Shown: piece after piece, positions 44,210-52,547 of the stretch
Numbering within the stretch: position 1 is the first letter of the stretch
How the letters are laid out: each line of letters begins with the position of its first letter
NCBI RefSeq assembly: GCF_002906155.1
Contig: NZ_MUJK01000019.1
Coordinates: 1-63,541 of the forward strand
DNA length: 63,541 nt
Origin: Pseudomonas laurylsulfativorans
Lineage (GTDB): Bacteria; Pseudomonadota; Gammaproteobacteria; Pseudomonadales; Pseudomonadaceae
Reading direction: 5' to 3'
The notes under the pieces: generated by a model
Database searches by the model: none
What the model was told of the DNA's origin: nothing
The model's input: only the letters and a program-made list of their open reading frames with translations
Made by a program: the position numbers and the translations under genes

Positions 44210-44225
44210 TGGCATGCGGGCTGCA
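44210..44225 (+). promoter_or_regulatory. Candidate sigma54 -24/-12 promoter
   Basis: TGGCATGCGGGCTGCA keeps the GG (44211-44212) and GC (44223-44224) with the required 10-base spacing. Transcription would start near 44236, about 65 bases before the ATG at 44301. Confidence 0.6.
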
Positions 44226-44300
44226 ATCGTCTGGTTAACCAGAGCATTCAAAAACAAACGCCCGCTATCCAATACCGACCCGAGTGGTAGGAGATCCAGG

Positions 44301-44588
44301 ATGAACCGTCAACGTGCCGCCCACCTGCACCTCTCGCCTGCACATATCCAGCAAGGAATGTTTGCTGTTCTGGCGCTATTGATCACCCTGATCAGCGGCC
44401 AGCAGTTTCTGCGTTGGGAGCAGAGTCAGCAGCCAGAAGCGCCACGCCCATTGATTTCGCATCCTACCCAAACCCATTTCAGCGCTGTCAGCAGCGGTCA
44501 GGCCGATAGCACCCCGATGCGCATGATGGATGTCGACCAGGCTCGGCCTGTGGGTGAGATACGTCATCAGGAGCGTTGGGTGTTCTAG
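44301..44588 (+). CDS. Small single-span membrane protein, unknown function
   Basis: The 95-residue product has one hydrophobic span (about residues 19-37, FAVLALLITLISGQQFL) and a polar Pro/Gln/His-rich remainder. I chose ATG 44301 because GGAG precedes it; an earlier ATG at 44214 would fall inside the sigma54-like promoter. It is divergent from algB and followed 71 bases later by the DUF1328 gene. I do not recognise its family. Confidence 0.65.
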   Translation: MNRQRAAHLHLSPAHIQQGMFAVLALLITLISGQQFLRWEQSQQPEAPRPLISHPTQTHFSAVSSGQADSTPMRMMDVDQARPVGEIRHQERWVF

Positions 44589-44659
44589 GCAAAAATTCCG
44601 CCGCACCCGATGCGCCGGGAAACGCAGCACCTCTAAACAGAAGCGTAAGGAGAATCACC

Positions 44660-44824
44660 ATGTTGAGCTGGGCTATCACATTCCTGATCATCGCCATCAT
44701 CGCTGCCGTTCTGGGCTTTGGGGGTATTGCGGGCACCGCCACGGGTATCGCCAAGATTCTGTTTGTCGTGTTCCTGGTGATGTTCATTGCCTCCTTCTTC
44801 TTTGGCCGTCGCGGTCGAGGCTGA
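44660..44824 (+). CDS. DUF1328 (YtjA-type) small membrane protein
   Basis: The 54-residue product has two closely spaced hydrophobic helices (WAITFLIIAIIAAVLGFGG and AKILFVVFLVMFIASFFFG) and a basic tail. This matches the DUF1328/YtjA family of small inner-membrane proteins of unknown function. AAGGAG eight bases before the ATG fixes the start. It is probably co-transcribed with the gene at 44301. Confidence 0.88.
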   Translation: MLSWAITFLIIAIIAAVLGFGGIAGTATGIAKILFVVFLVMFIASFFFGRRGRG

Positions 44825-45664
44825 CAGAAGAGGGTTTTTCAAGACACTGGCAGCCGCCCTGCTGTTGGGCGGTAGTGCCAGAAATGCCGGACAGCTTTTT
44901 CCCGACAAGCCTGACCACCGTATGCAGGACTAGTTGATGGAACATTGGAATTTGTACATGAAGGAGGCCACACCGCCTCTTTCAACCTGCGTCACCTGAG
45001 GAAGGCTGGCGCATGACCAAGGGGTCGGGACGTTCTGCCTGTTTCAGGGGCGGAGTGACCTACGGGTACAGGGAGTACCTGCGCAAGGGCCGGGTCAGGA
45101 AGAGCACTGCGCAAGTTCGCCGGACCGCCATGGCTCGACGGGCTTGCGAAGGGCTTGATTACGCAACACATTGAAATAGAGCGCTCGTCTCGATTTCATC
45201 AGTGTTTTCCCTTCTTCGCTCTTGTTACGTCGGAAAATTCTTTTCCCGGTGTTTCACCAGTGACCGTATATCGAGAAAAATCACCTTTCTTTGGCCACTA
45301 TTTTTCGCTTCGTCTTGCGCGATTCTGCTGAAAAATCAACGCTCGGCCACCGCTCAAAAAACAATCAATCTGCTCTGTGATGACCGGTTGACGGCACTTA
45401 TGCCTGCCGAAATGTCGTAATCGAACCGTTTGCGACGTGGATTTCAGTGAGAAAGCTTCATGCCGATTCGGCATAGGGTAGGCGTTTACGGCATTAGACG
45501 GCGCTTCCTTGCATCGGAATAGTTGCGCCTTTTTTCGCCTGCCAGAAAGCCGCAAACACGCGCTCCGGGGCACCTTATACGGGGGGAAGATGCACTAGAC
45601 TTTTTCGCCATAAGCGTTCCAGTTCGCGCATCTCCCTGAGTCAAACACAAGTAAGGGTAAAGAT
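44825..45664. other. 840-base stretch without a firm gene
   Basis: It contains the hairpin at 44847-44881, a signal-peptide-like reading frame without a start codon (44823-44937), a possible 54-codon basic open frame at 45013-45177 with AGGAAGG upstream, and a perfect 15-base palindrome (45460-45474). The last part must contain the gltP promoter. I could not assign a function to the remainder. Confidence 0.5.
44847..44881 (+). terminator. GC-rich hairpin downstream of the DUF1328 gene
   Basis: CTGGCA and CCGCCC pair with GGGCGG and TGCCAG (12 bp, small internal loop, 7-base apical loop). No T tract follows, so it may be an mRNA-stabilising or weak terminator structure. Confidence 0.45.
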
Positions 45665-46996
45665 ATGAAGAAGGCAAAGCTTAGCCTCGCCTGGCAGATC
45701 CTCATCGGTCTGGTATTGGGGATTGCAATCGGTGCGCTGCTCAACCATTTCAGTGCCGAAAAAGCCTGGTGGATCAGCAACGTCCTGCAACCGGCAGGCG
45801 ATATCTTTATCCGTCTGATCAAGATGATCGTGATCCCGATCGTCATTTCTTCCCTGATCGTCGGCATTGCAGGGGTCGGTGACGCCAAGAAGCTGGGGCG
45901 TATTGGCCTCAAGACCATCATTTACTTCGAGATCGTCACCACCATCGCTATCGTGGTCGGTTTGCTGCTGGCCAACCTGTTCCATCCGGGTGCCGGCATC
46001 GACATGAGCACCTTGGGTACTGTGGACATTTCCAAGTACCAGGCGACGGCGGCCGAGGTTCAGCATGAACACGCGTTCATCGAAACCATCCTCAACCTGA
46101 TTCCGTCGAACATCTTCGCGGCCATGGCCCGCGGCGAAATGCTGCCGATCATCTTCTTCTCCGTATTGTTCGGTCTCGGCCTGTCGAGCCTGCAGGCAGA
46201 CCTGCGCGAACCGCTGGTGAAGATGTTCCAGGGCGTATCGGAAAGCATGTTCAAGGTCACTCACATGATCATGAACTACGCTCCGATCGGCGTGTTCGCA
46301 CTGATCGCGGTGACCGTGGCCAACTTCGGTTTCGCGTCGCTGCTGCCGCTGGCCAAATTGGTGATCCTGGTTTACGTCGCCATCGCCTTCTTCGCTTTCG
46401 TGGTTTTGGGCCTGATCGCTCGCCTGTTCGGCTTCTCGGTGATCAAGCTGATGCGCATCTTCAAGGATGAGCTGGTACTGGCCTACTCCACCGCCAGCTC
46501 CGAAACGGTGTTGCCGCGCGTGATCGAGAAAATGGAAGCCTACGGCGCGCCGAAAGCCATTTGCAGCTTTGTGGTGCCGACCGGTTACTCGTTCAACCTC
46601 GACGGTTCGACCCTGTACCAAAGCATCGCGGCAATCTTCATTGCCCAGCTCTATGGCATCGACCTGTCGATCAGCCAGCAACTGCTGCTGGTGCTGACCC
46701 TGATGGTCACCTCCAAAGGCATCGCCGGCGTACCGGGCGTATCCTTCGTGGTACTGCTGGCCACGCTCGGCAGCGTCGGTATCCCACTGGAAGGCCTGGC
46801 GTTCATCGCCGGTGTCGACCGTGTCATGGACATGGCTCGTACCGCACTGAACGTGATCGGCAACGCCCTGGCTGTTCTGGTTATCGCTCGTTGGGAAGGC
46901 ATGTACGACGACGCCAAGGGCCAGCGCTACTGGAACTCCCTGCCGCACTGGCGCAGCAAGGAAAAACTGCCAGCGGGTGAAGTTTCCAAGAGCTGA
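45665..46996 (+). CDS. gltP: Proton/glutamate-aspartate symporter
   Basis: The 443-residue protein of the dicarboxylate/amino acid:cation symporter family has eight membrane spans plus re-entrant loops. The serine-rich hairpin region (STASSETVLPRV) and the VPTGYSFNLDGSTLY motif are present. It imports glutamate and aspartate. AAGGGT lies upstream of the ATG. The gene appears monocistronic, with a REP pair and a hairpin downstream. Confidence 0.92.
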   Translation: MKKAKLSLAWQILIGLVLGIAIGALLNHFSAEKAWWISNVLQPAGDIFIRLIKMIVIPIVISSLIVGIAGVGDAKKLGRIGLKTIIYFEIVTTIAIVVGLLLANLFHPGAGIDMSTLGTVDISKYQATAAEVQHEHAFIETILNLIPSNIFAAMARGEMLPIIFFSVLFGLGLSSLQADLREPLVKMFQGVSESMFKVTHMIMNYAPIGVFALIAVTVANFGFASLLPLAKLVILVYVAIAFFAFVVLGLIARLFGFSVIKLMRIFKDELVLAYSTASSETVLPRVIEKMEAYGAPKAICSFVVPTGYSFNLDGSTLYQSIAAIFIAQLYGIDLSISQQLLLVLTLMVTSKGIAGVPGVSFVVLLATLGSVGIPLEGLAFIAGVDRVMDMARTALNVIGNALAVLVIARWEGMYDDAKGQRYWNSLPHWRSKEKLPAGEVSKS

Positions 46997-47004
46997 TAAA
47001 CCCT

Positions 47005-47094
47005 CTGTAGGAGCCGGCTTGCCGGCGATGAACGATAACGCGGTGCACCTGTTACACCGCGATGTGGCAATCGCCAGCAAGCCGGCTCCTACAG
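47005..47094. repeat. REP palindrome pair
   Basis: TGTAGGAGCCGGCTTGCCGG and its inverted copy flank a spacer of about 50 bases that itself holds GCGGTGcacctgttaCACCGC. Confidence 0.85.
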
Positions 47095-47112
47095 ATGTGT
47101 GGCATTGACATG

Positions 47113-47134
47113 AACCCCGGAGAAATCCGGGGTT
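47113..47134. terminator. Hairpin before the nucleoside-gate transporter gene
   Basis: AACCCCGGA, loop GAAA, TCCGGGGTT form a 9-bp stem with a short T run. It may end gltP transcription. Confidence 0.6.
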
Positions 47135-47188
47135 TGTCGTTTCTGGCCACCCCGCTATCATTCGCGGATCTTTTGGGGGATTTGACTG

Positions 47189-48418
47189 ATGCTCAATGGC
47201 CTGTGGCTTGGCTTTTTCGTCGTGGCAGCCATTTCGGCGCTGGCGCAGTGGCTGATCGGTGGCAACGCCGGGATATTCGCGGCGATGGTGGAGAGCATTT
47301 TCGCCATGGCCAAGCTGTCGGTCGAAGTCATGGTGTTGCTGTTCGGCACCCTCACCCTGTGGCTGGGGTTTCTGCGTATTGCCGAGAAAGCCGGGATCGT
47401 CGAATGGTTGGCCAAGGCCTTGGGGCCACTGTTTCTGCGCCTGATGCCTGAAGTCCCGCCGGGTCATCCAGCCATCGGCCTGATCACCCTGAACTTTGCC
47501 GCCAACGGCCTCGGTCTGGACAACGCCGCCACGCCGATCGGCCTCAAGGCCATGAAAGCGCTGCAAGAACTCAATCCCAGCGCTACCGTCGCCAGCAACG
47601 CACAGATCCTGTTCCTGGTGCTCAACGCCTCCTCGCTGACCCTGCTGCCGGTGACCATCTTCATGTATCGCGCCCAGCAAGGCGCGCCGGACCCGACGCT
47701 GGTGTTCCTGCCGATCCTGCTGGCGACCAGTTGCTCGACCATTGTCGGCTTCCTGTCGGTGGCGTTCATGCAGCGCCTGCGCATCTGGGACCCCGTGGTG
47801 CTGGCCTACCTGATCCCCGGCGCCCTCGTCCTCGGTGGTTTCATGGCATTGCTGGCGACCCTTTCGGCGACCGCGCTGGCCGGTCTGTCATCGATCCTCG
47901 GCAACCTGACGCTGTTTGGCCTGATCATGTTGTTTTTACTGATCGGCGCACTGCGCAAAGTGAAGGTCTACGAGGCCTTCGTCGAAGGAGCCAAAGAGGG
48001 TTTCGACGTCGCCAAAAACTTGCTGCCCTATCTGGTGGCGATGCTCTGCGCCGTGGGCGTTCTGCGAGCCTCCGGGGCGCTGGATTTCGGTCTGGACGGG
48101 ATTCGTCATCTGGTGGCGTGGGCCGGTTGGGACACGCGCTTCGTCGATGCGCTGCCGACGGCAATGGTCAAACCTTTCTCGGGTAGCGCCGCCCGGGCGA
48201 TGTTGATTGAAACCATGAAGACTTCGGGCGTGGACAGCTTCCCGGCGCTGGTGGCGGCAACGGTCCAGGGCAGTACCGAAACGACGTTCTATGTCCTGGC
48301 CGTGTACTTCGGCGCCGTGGGCATCCAGCGCGCACGCCATGCAGTCGGGTGTGCGTTGCTGGCGGAGCTTGCCGGGGTGCTGGGTGCAATCGGGGTTTGC
48401 TACTGGTTCTTTGGTTGA
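47189..48418 (+). CDS. Nucleoside-recognition (Gate) domain membrane protein, SpmA-SpmB fusion type
   Basis: The 409-residue membrane protein has two Gate-domain halves, one near the N-terminus (NFAANGLGLDNAATPIGLKA) and one in the C-terminal half (FSGSAARAMLIETM, QGSTETTFYVLAVYFG). This is the arrangement seen when spore-maturation proteins A and B are fused; in non-sporulating bacteria such proteins are putative transporters of unknown substrate. Its 3' end overlaps the convergent aminopeptidase gene by 19 bases. Confidence 0.85.
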   Translation: MLNGLWLGFFVVAAISALAQWLIGGNAGIFAAMVESIFAMAKLSVEVMVLLFGTLTLWLGFLRIAEKAGIVEWLAKALGPLFLRLMPEVPPGHPAIGLITLNFAANGLGLDNAATPIGLKAMKALQELNPSATVASNAQILFLVLNASSLTLLPVTIFMYRAQQGAPDPTLVFLPILLATSCSTIVGFLSVAFMQRLRIWDPVVLAYLIPGALVLGGFMALLATLSATALAGLSSILGNLTLFGLIMLFLLIGALRKVKVYEAFVEGAKEGFDVAKNLLPYLVAMLCAVGVLRASGALDFGLDGIRHLVAWAGWDTRFVDALPTAMVKPFSGSAARAMLIETMKTSGVDSFPALVAATVQGSTETTFYVLAVYFGAVGIQRARHAVGCALLAELAGVLGAIGVCYWFFG

Positions 48419-49497
48419 TCGGCGCCATCAGCCAACGCTTTCAGCGCGGCTTTTCGCTCGTCCATGGGCAAAGCGCCAAGTTGCTCCACGGCCGCATAAA
48501 ACTGCGGCCAGTTGCCATGCATCTGATGGAACAGCACGGAAAATGCCGGCACCCATTGATCGTACAAACCAAACGGCAATAGCCGGGCATTGTTCATGGG
48601 AGCATGGATCCAGGCGTCGTAGCGTTTGTCTCCCGCCCACTGACGGTCGCGCATCTGCCGATACTCGCTGCGCAAGCGCTCGAATTCGGCTGCTTTGCGC
48701 TGACGCATTTGCTCGGTTGGCAATGGCAAGGCATAGAGTTTTTCCAGTCGGGCGCGGGTTTCCAGCACCAACTCGGTGAACTGATCGCGCTGACGCGCAT
48801 GCGCATTGTTATCCGGAGGCAGGTGGCGGTAGGCGCGCCATTGGCGAGTGCCTTCCTGCTCGACGAAGGTGGCGAAGGATTCGTTGAACTCCGTGTCGTC
48901 CTTCGCATAGAAACGCTGATGGGCCAGCTCATGAAAGATCAGCGTGGCCAGTCGCTCATCCCCCCAGCCCATCATCGAACTGATGATGGGGTCGTTGAAC
49001 CAGCCGAGTGTCGAATAGGCCTCGACCCCGCCAATCGACACGTCCATGCCCTGCAAGCGCTGCAAAGCCGCTTCGCCGCGGGCTGCGCTCTGGCTGTAGT
49101 AACCGCGGTAGGCCACGCAACCGGCAATGGGGAAGCAGTGGTTGACGGGCTTGAGGGAAAACTCCGGCGTGACGAAGACATTCCAGACCACGAAGGGACG
49201 GCCAATGTCCGCGTACAAGCGGTAACTCTGGTTATCCGGCAGGTGCAATTGCTGGCTGGCGAACGTTCGGGCCTTTTGCGATTGCTCAAGGTGTGTGCGC
49301 AGTTTTTGGTCGCGCGCCGGGTCGGCAACCACGCTGGAAACCGGCTCCCTCGCCCGTAGCAATTGCAGTTGGCCGCTGGCCAGCTGGTTGTAGTAGCTGA
49401 CGCTGGCGCAACCGTTGAGCAACAAAAACAACACACCCGGAAACAAAACGCGAAAAACGCGATCAAGTAACCCAAGGCTAGGAAGCGGCCTGATCAC
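48400..49497 (-). CDS. Putative lipoprotein aminopeptidase (DUF2265-type)
   Basis: The 365-residue protein has a lipoprotein signal (lipobox LLNGC, Cys30) and a zinc-peptidase motif HELAH at residues 189-193 with a downstream NESFATFVE segment (about 205-213) that can supply the third ligand. This is the gluzincin pattern of the putative aminopeptidase family PF10023. The start is GTG 49497 with AAGGAAG upstream. The substrate is unknown; the site is likely the periplasmic face of a membrane. Confidence 0.82.
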   Translation of the reverse strand: MIRPLPSLGLLDRVFRVLFPGVLFLLLNGCASVSYYNQLASGQLQLLRAREPVSSVVADPARDQKLRTHLEQSQKARTFASQQLHLPDNQSYRLYADIGRPFVVWNVFVTPEFSLKPVNHCFPIAGCVAYRGYYSQSAARGEAALQRLQGMDVSIGGVEAYSTLGWFNDPIISSMMGWGDERLATLIFHELAHQRFYAKDDTEFNESFATFVEQEGTRQWRAYRHLPPDNNAHARQRDQFTELVLETRARLEKLYALPLPTEQMRQRKAAEFERLRSEYRQMRDRQWAGDKRYDAWIHAPMNNARLLPFGLYDQWVPAFSVLFHQMHGNWPQFYAAVEQLGALPMDERKAALKALADGADQPKNQ

Positions 49498-49556
49498 AAT
49501 AATTCTTCCTTGGAGAGTCTTTTCACAAGACTATCCCGCCAGACTGGAGCTCCGCT

Positions 49557-49979
49557 ATGCGCACGTTGATACTGACAGCAAGCCTGCTGTTACTGGCCGG
49601 CTGTGCCGGTTTCGGATTACCCCGCCATGATCCTGCGCAAGCCTGGATCGACCTGGACTCGAAGCAAGAAGATACGGCGTTGCAGGCACTTGAGGTCGAT
49701 GACAAGGCCACCGAAGATAATCGCTATTTCCAGATCCAGCCCGGTAGCCATGAGTTGACGGTCCGCTACCAATTCTCGGTCCAGCCCACCAACATCGGCC
49801 CCGACGCCGAGCCGTTGTGGCGCGATTGTCAGTTGAACGTGAAATTCAACGATTTCAACGCGGGTGAACGTTATCAACTGCAAGCGGGAAATATCGGTTT
49901 TCGGCCTTGGGCGAAACTCTATGATCAACAGCGAAAGGTGATTGGCCTGGGCACGCCAGCGGGCTGTCAACACACCTGA
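49557..49979 (+). CDS. Small lipoprotein, tandem paralogue 1
   Basis: The 140-residue lipoprotein (lipobox LLAGC, about Cys16) contains IQPGSHELTVRYQFSV and FNAGERYQLQAG, which match the next gene's VMPGSHELIVRFDFEV and FEAGQRYVLEG. The PGSHxLxVRF pattern is found in small periplasmic beta-sandwich lipoproteins of pseudomonads with no assigned role. GGAG supports the start. It is divergent from the aminopeptidase gene. Confidence 0.8.
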   Translation: MRTLILTASLLLLAGCAGFGLPRHDPAQAWIDLDSKQEDTALQALEVDDKATEDNRYFQIQPGSHELTVRYQFSVQPTNIGPDAEPLWRDCQLNVKFNDFNAGERYQLQAGNIGFRPWAKLYDQQRKVIGLGTPAGCQHT

Positions 49980-50019
49980 TCGGCGTTATGCTGGATGCAC
50001 ATCCCTTGGGACATCCATC

Positions 50020-50442
50020 ATGCGCAGGTTGATGCTGTTACTCGCCGCCGCTGTTGTCGCGGGCTGCCAGAGCCCGATGCCGACACCTAATCCACAAATG
50101 GCCTGGGTCGAATTCTCTACGCCCTTCCCTAACGACAAATTGTTGATGGCCGAACGACTGGATAAACAACGCCTGCGTGACGGGCGTTTTTTCGAAGTCA
50201 TGCCCGGTAGCCACGAGCTGATTGTCCGCTTCGACTTTGAAGTGCCCGGCGGCGGTGGCTTGAGCACGATGAGCGGCCCTTCGGAGCGGCTGTGCTACCT
50301 GACCATCAATTACGATCATTTCGAAGCCGGGCAGCGTTATGTGCTCGAAGGCCGCTCAATTGCCTTCACCCCCGGCGCCCGGCTGTACAACGCCAAGCGG
50401 GAGATCGTCGCGGAAGATCGGGAATCCTACTGCCTGATGTGA
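50020..50442 (+). CDS. Small lipoprotein, tandem paralogue 2
   Basis: The 140-residue lipoprotein (lipobox VVAGC, about Cys16) has the same length and central motifs as the gene 40 bases upstream, so the pair arose by tandem duplication. It differs by a Gly-rich insert (EVPGGGGLSTMSG) after the first motif. Both have a pair of cysteines bounding the mature domain that could form a disulfide. I chose ATG 50020; the frame is open further upstream without support. Confidence 0.8.
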   Translation: MRRLMLLLAAAVVAGCQSPMPTPNPQMAWVEFSTPFPNDKLLMAERLDKQRLRDGRFFEVMPGSHELIVRFDFEVPGGGGLSTMSGPSERLCYLTINYDHFEAGQRYVLEGRSIAFTPGARLYNAKREIVAEDRESYCLM

Positions 50443-50446
50443 GGTA

Positions 50447-50680
50447 TCAGCGATCGTTCTTCTGGTAGATGATTTTTTTGGTGCCGTTTTCGCACGAGCC
50501 AACGACCATGTTCTGGTCGTGGACTTCGTCATTGCTGACGATTTCAAGTGTGTAGGCGGCGACGCCACTGGCCTGGATCTTGGCTTCGATCTCGGCCTTG
50601 AGTTCTTCGCAGGGTTTTGGTGCCGCCAAGGCCGAAGTGGCCAGTGCGCAACAGATAACCGCCAGGGCAAAACGTTTCAT
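50447..50680 (-). CDS. DUF1161 periplasmic protein, copy 1
   Basis: The 77-residue product has a signal peptide (cleavage after ALA, about residue 20) and a mature domain of the form KPCEELKAEIEAKIQ...YTLEIV...GSCENGTKKIIY. The two cysteines could pair. The family is unknown in function. A second member lies at 52754-52975. It converges on the lipoprotein pair with a 4-base gap. Confidence 0.85.
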   Translation of the reverse strand: MKRFALAVICCALATSALAAPKPCEELKAEIEAKIQASGVAAYTLEIVSNDEVHDQNMVVGSCENGTKKIIYQKNDR

Positions 50681-50860
50681 GGTTGAAGCTCCTTTGACGC
50701 AGCACGCACCGTCATGGGTTTTCGCTGCTGTCATTTATTCGACCACAGTTTTAGCGGGCAAGTCTGTCGCGACGCAAAAAAGATCGCAGTCTTGAGCGAT
50801 TTCTACCGAATGATTCCGGCAGGTTGCGCAAGGCTGCGATCTTTTCATTTCTACGAAAAT

Positions 50861-51292
50861 CTAGCTGACCAGTGTTGCCTCCAGGCTGATTTTCGCATTC
50901 AGCACCTTGGATACTGGACAGCCCTCTTTGGCCTTGTTGCTGAGTTCTTCGAACTGCGCCTGGGATGCCCCGGGGATTTTCGCTTTCAGAATCAATTTCA
51001 CGGCGGTGATCGCAAAACCGCCGTCCACTTGATCCAGCGTGACTTCTGCCTGGGTATCGATGCTATCGGCCTTCAGGCCGGCATCACCGAGAATCATCGA
51101 AAACGCCATTGAGAAACAGCCGGCGTGGGCCGCGCCGATCAACTCTTCGGGGTTGGTGCCCCGGCCGCCTTCGAAGCGTGCCTTGAAACCGTAGGGTGCT
51201 TCCCGGAGTACGCCGGTTTCTGTGGAAATCGAGCCGATGCCAGTTTTCAGATCACCTTCCCAATGGGCCGATGCTTTCTTGACGATAGCCAT
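50861..51292 (-). CDS. osmC: OsmC-family peroxiredoxin
   Basis: The 143-residue protein has the two redox cysteines of the OsmC/Ohr fold, in AAHAGCFSMAFS (about C57) and EGCPVSKVL (about C126). The AHAGCFS context suggests the OsmC rather than the Ohr branch. It reduces organic hydroperoxides in the cytoplasm. An upstream CTATCCT on the minus strand (51357-51363) resembles a sigma-S -10 element, which would fit osmotic/stationary control. Confidence 0.88.
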   Translation of the reverse strand: MAIVKKASAHWEGDLKTGIGSISTETGVLREAPYGFKARFEGGRGTNPEELIGAAHAGCFSMAFSMILGDAGLKADSIDTQAEVTLDQVDGGFAITAVKLILKAKIPGASQAQFEELSNKAKEGCPVSKVLNAKISLEATLVS

Positions 51293-51531
51293 GCCTGTCT
51301 CCTAAAGAACGGCGCGAAACGTCGCACCTTCGTGGTTTGCGGTTGCCAGGGTTGTGAGGATAGACGGCAGGGCAAAGTTCACTTCGTCCGATCAATCTGC
51401 TTTTTTCGCGGGATTTTTTACCTGGCTATTGAAACTCGGGTATATGCCCACATTGCATGAACACGCTTTTGGATTCGGCAGGTTTGCGTTCGCAAGAACA
51501 AACCTGCGCCCTCAATTGGAGAAGCAGGTTT

Positions 51532-52533
51532 ATGAAACGACTGTCCGATATCAAGTTCTCGACCCTCGATCTGGTGCCGGTGCGCGAGAATGGCAGCGCG
51601 GCCCAGTCGCTGCGCAACTCGCTGGACCTGGCGCAGCACGTCGAGAAGTTCGGTTACAACCGCTTCTGGGTGGCTGAGCACCACAACATGGACGGCATCG
51701 CCAGTTCTGCGACTTCGGTGCTGCTCGGTTACCTGGCCGGTGGTACGTCGACCATTCGAGTCGGTTCGGGCGGGGTGATGTTGCCCAACCACGCACCGCT
51801 GGTGATCGCCGAACAGTTCGGCACACTGGAAAGCCTCTATCCGGGCCGGATCGACCTGGGCCTGGGGCGCGCCCCCGGTTCCGACCAGATGACCGCACGT
51901 GCGTTGCGCCGTGAACGCTCCGGCAGCGCCGACGACTTCCCGGAAGATGTGGCGGAACTGGTGCGCTACCTCGGGCCACGTACCCCGGATCAACGCATCA
52001 TCGCCATGCCGGGAACCGGGACCAATGTACCGGTCTGGTTGTTGGGGTCGAGCCTGTTCAGCGCACAGCTGGCGGGTGAACGCGGTTTGCCCTACGCTTT
52101 CGCTTCGCATTTCGCGCCGCGCTACATGCATGAAGCGATTCGGGTCTACCGCAATCACTTCAAGCCGTCAGCCGTTTTGGAAAAGCCCTACGTGATGCTC
52201 GGTGTGCCATTGGTGGCAGCCGATACCGACGAGCAGTCCGATTATCTGGCGACCTCGGTGTTCCAGCGGATTCTCGCCCTGATGCGTGGCCAAAGCCTGG
52301 TGCAACGTCCGCCGGTGAAGACCATGGACGGCCTGTGGCTGCCCCACGAGAAAGAGGCCGTGCATGATTTCCTTGGCCTGGCCATGATTGGCAGCCCGCA
52401 GAAAATCCGCGCCAAGCTAGAGGTCCTGATCGAACAGACCCAGGCTGACGAGCTGATTTTCACTTGTGACCTGTATGAACATTCGGATCGCGTGCATTCC
52501 TACGAGCTGCTGGCGCAGGTCATGCGAGGCTGA
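51532..52533 (+). CDS. LLM-class flavin-dependent oxidoreductase
   Basis: The 333-residue protein has the luciferase-like TIM barrel: FSTLDLVPVR at the first strand, NRFWVAEHHNM, RVGSGGVMLPNH and GRIDLGLGRAPG. This subgroup is the YhbW type, acting on unknown substrates with FMN or F420. I chose ATG 51532 (MKRLSDIKF) with GGAG upstream; an in-frame ATG at 51457 is poorly supported. A REP pair and terminator follow. Confidence 0.9.
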   Translation: MKRLSDIKFSTLDLVPVRENGSAAQSLRNSLDLAQHVEKFGYNRFWVAEHHNMDGIASSATSVLLGYLAGGTSTIRVGSGGVMLPNHAPLVIAEQFGTLESLYPGRIDLGLGRAPGSDQMTARALRRERSGSADDFPEDVAELVRYLGPRTPDQRIIAMPGTGTNVPVWLLGSSLFSAQLAGERGLPYAFASHFAPRYMHEAIRVYRNHFKPSAVLEKPYVMLGVPLVAADTDEQSDYLATSVFQRILALMRGQSLVQRPPVKTMDGLWLPHEKEAVHDFLGLAMIGSPQKIRAKLEVLIEQTQADELIFTCDLYEHSDRVHSYELLAQVMRG

Positions 52534-52547
52534 TACTTCACGGAAAA

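Larger units (their letters stand above)
43863..44300. other. 438-base intergenic region between algB and the divergent small-protein operon
   Basis: No gene is supported here. The region is AT-rich from 44155 to 44205 and contains an apparent sigma54 enhancer promoter facing right (dyads at 44100-44116 and 44131-44147, IHF consensus 44170-44182, -24/-12 at 44210-44225). The algB promoter must also lie here. Confidence 0.7.

Noticed and set aside
44214..44300. Upstream start for the 44301 gene
   Set aside because: It would place the initiation codon within the -24/-12-like element and lacks a ribosome binding site, whereas GGAG precedes ATG 44301.
45202..45420. 72-codon plus-strand frame upstream of gltP
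   Set aside because: No ribosome binding site, rare codons and no family; it lies in AT-richer promoter-like DNA.
45641..47680. 679-codon minus-strand open frame covering gltP and the start of the next gene
   Set aside because: It spans a REP pair and two well-supported plus-strand genes, and its composition (His/Gln/Asp-rich) is typical of an antisense shadow.
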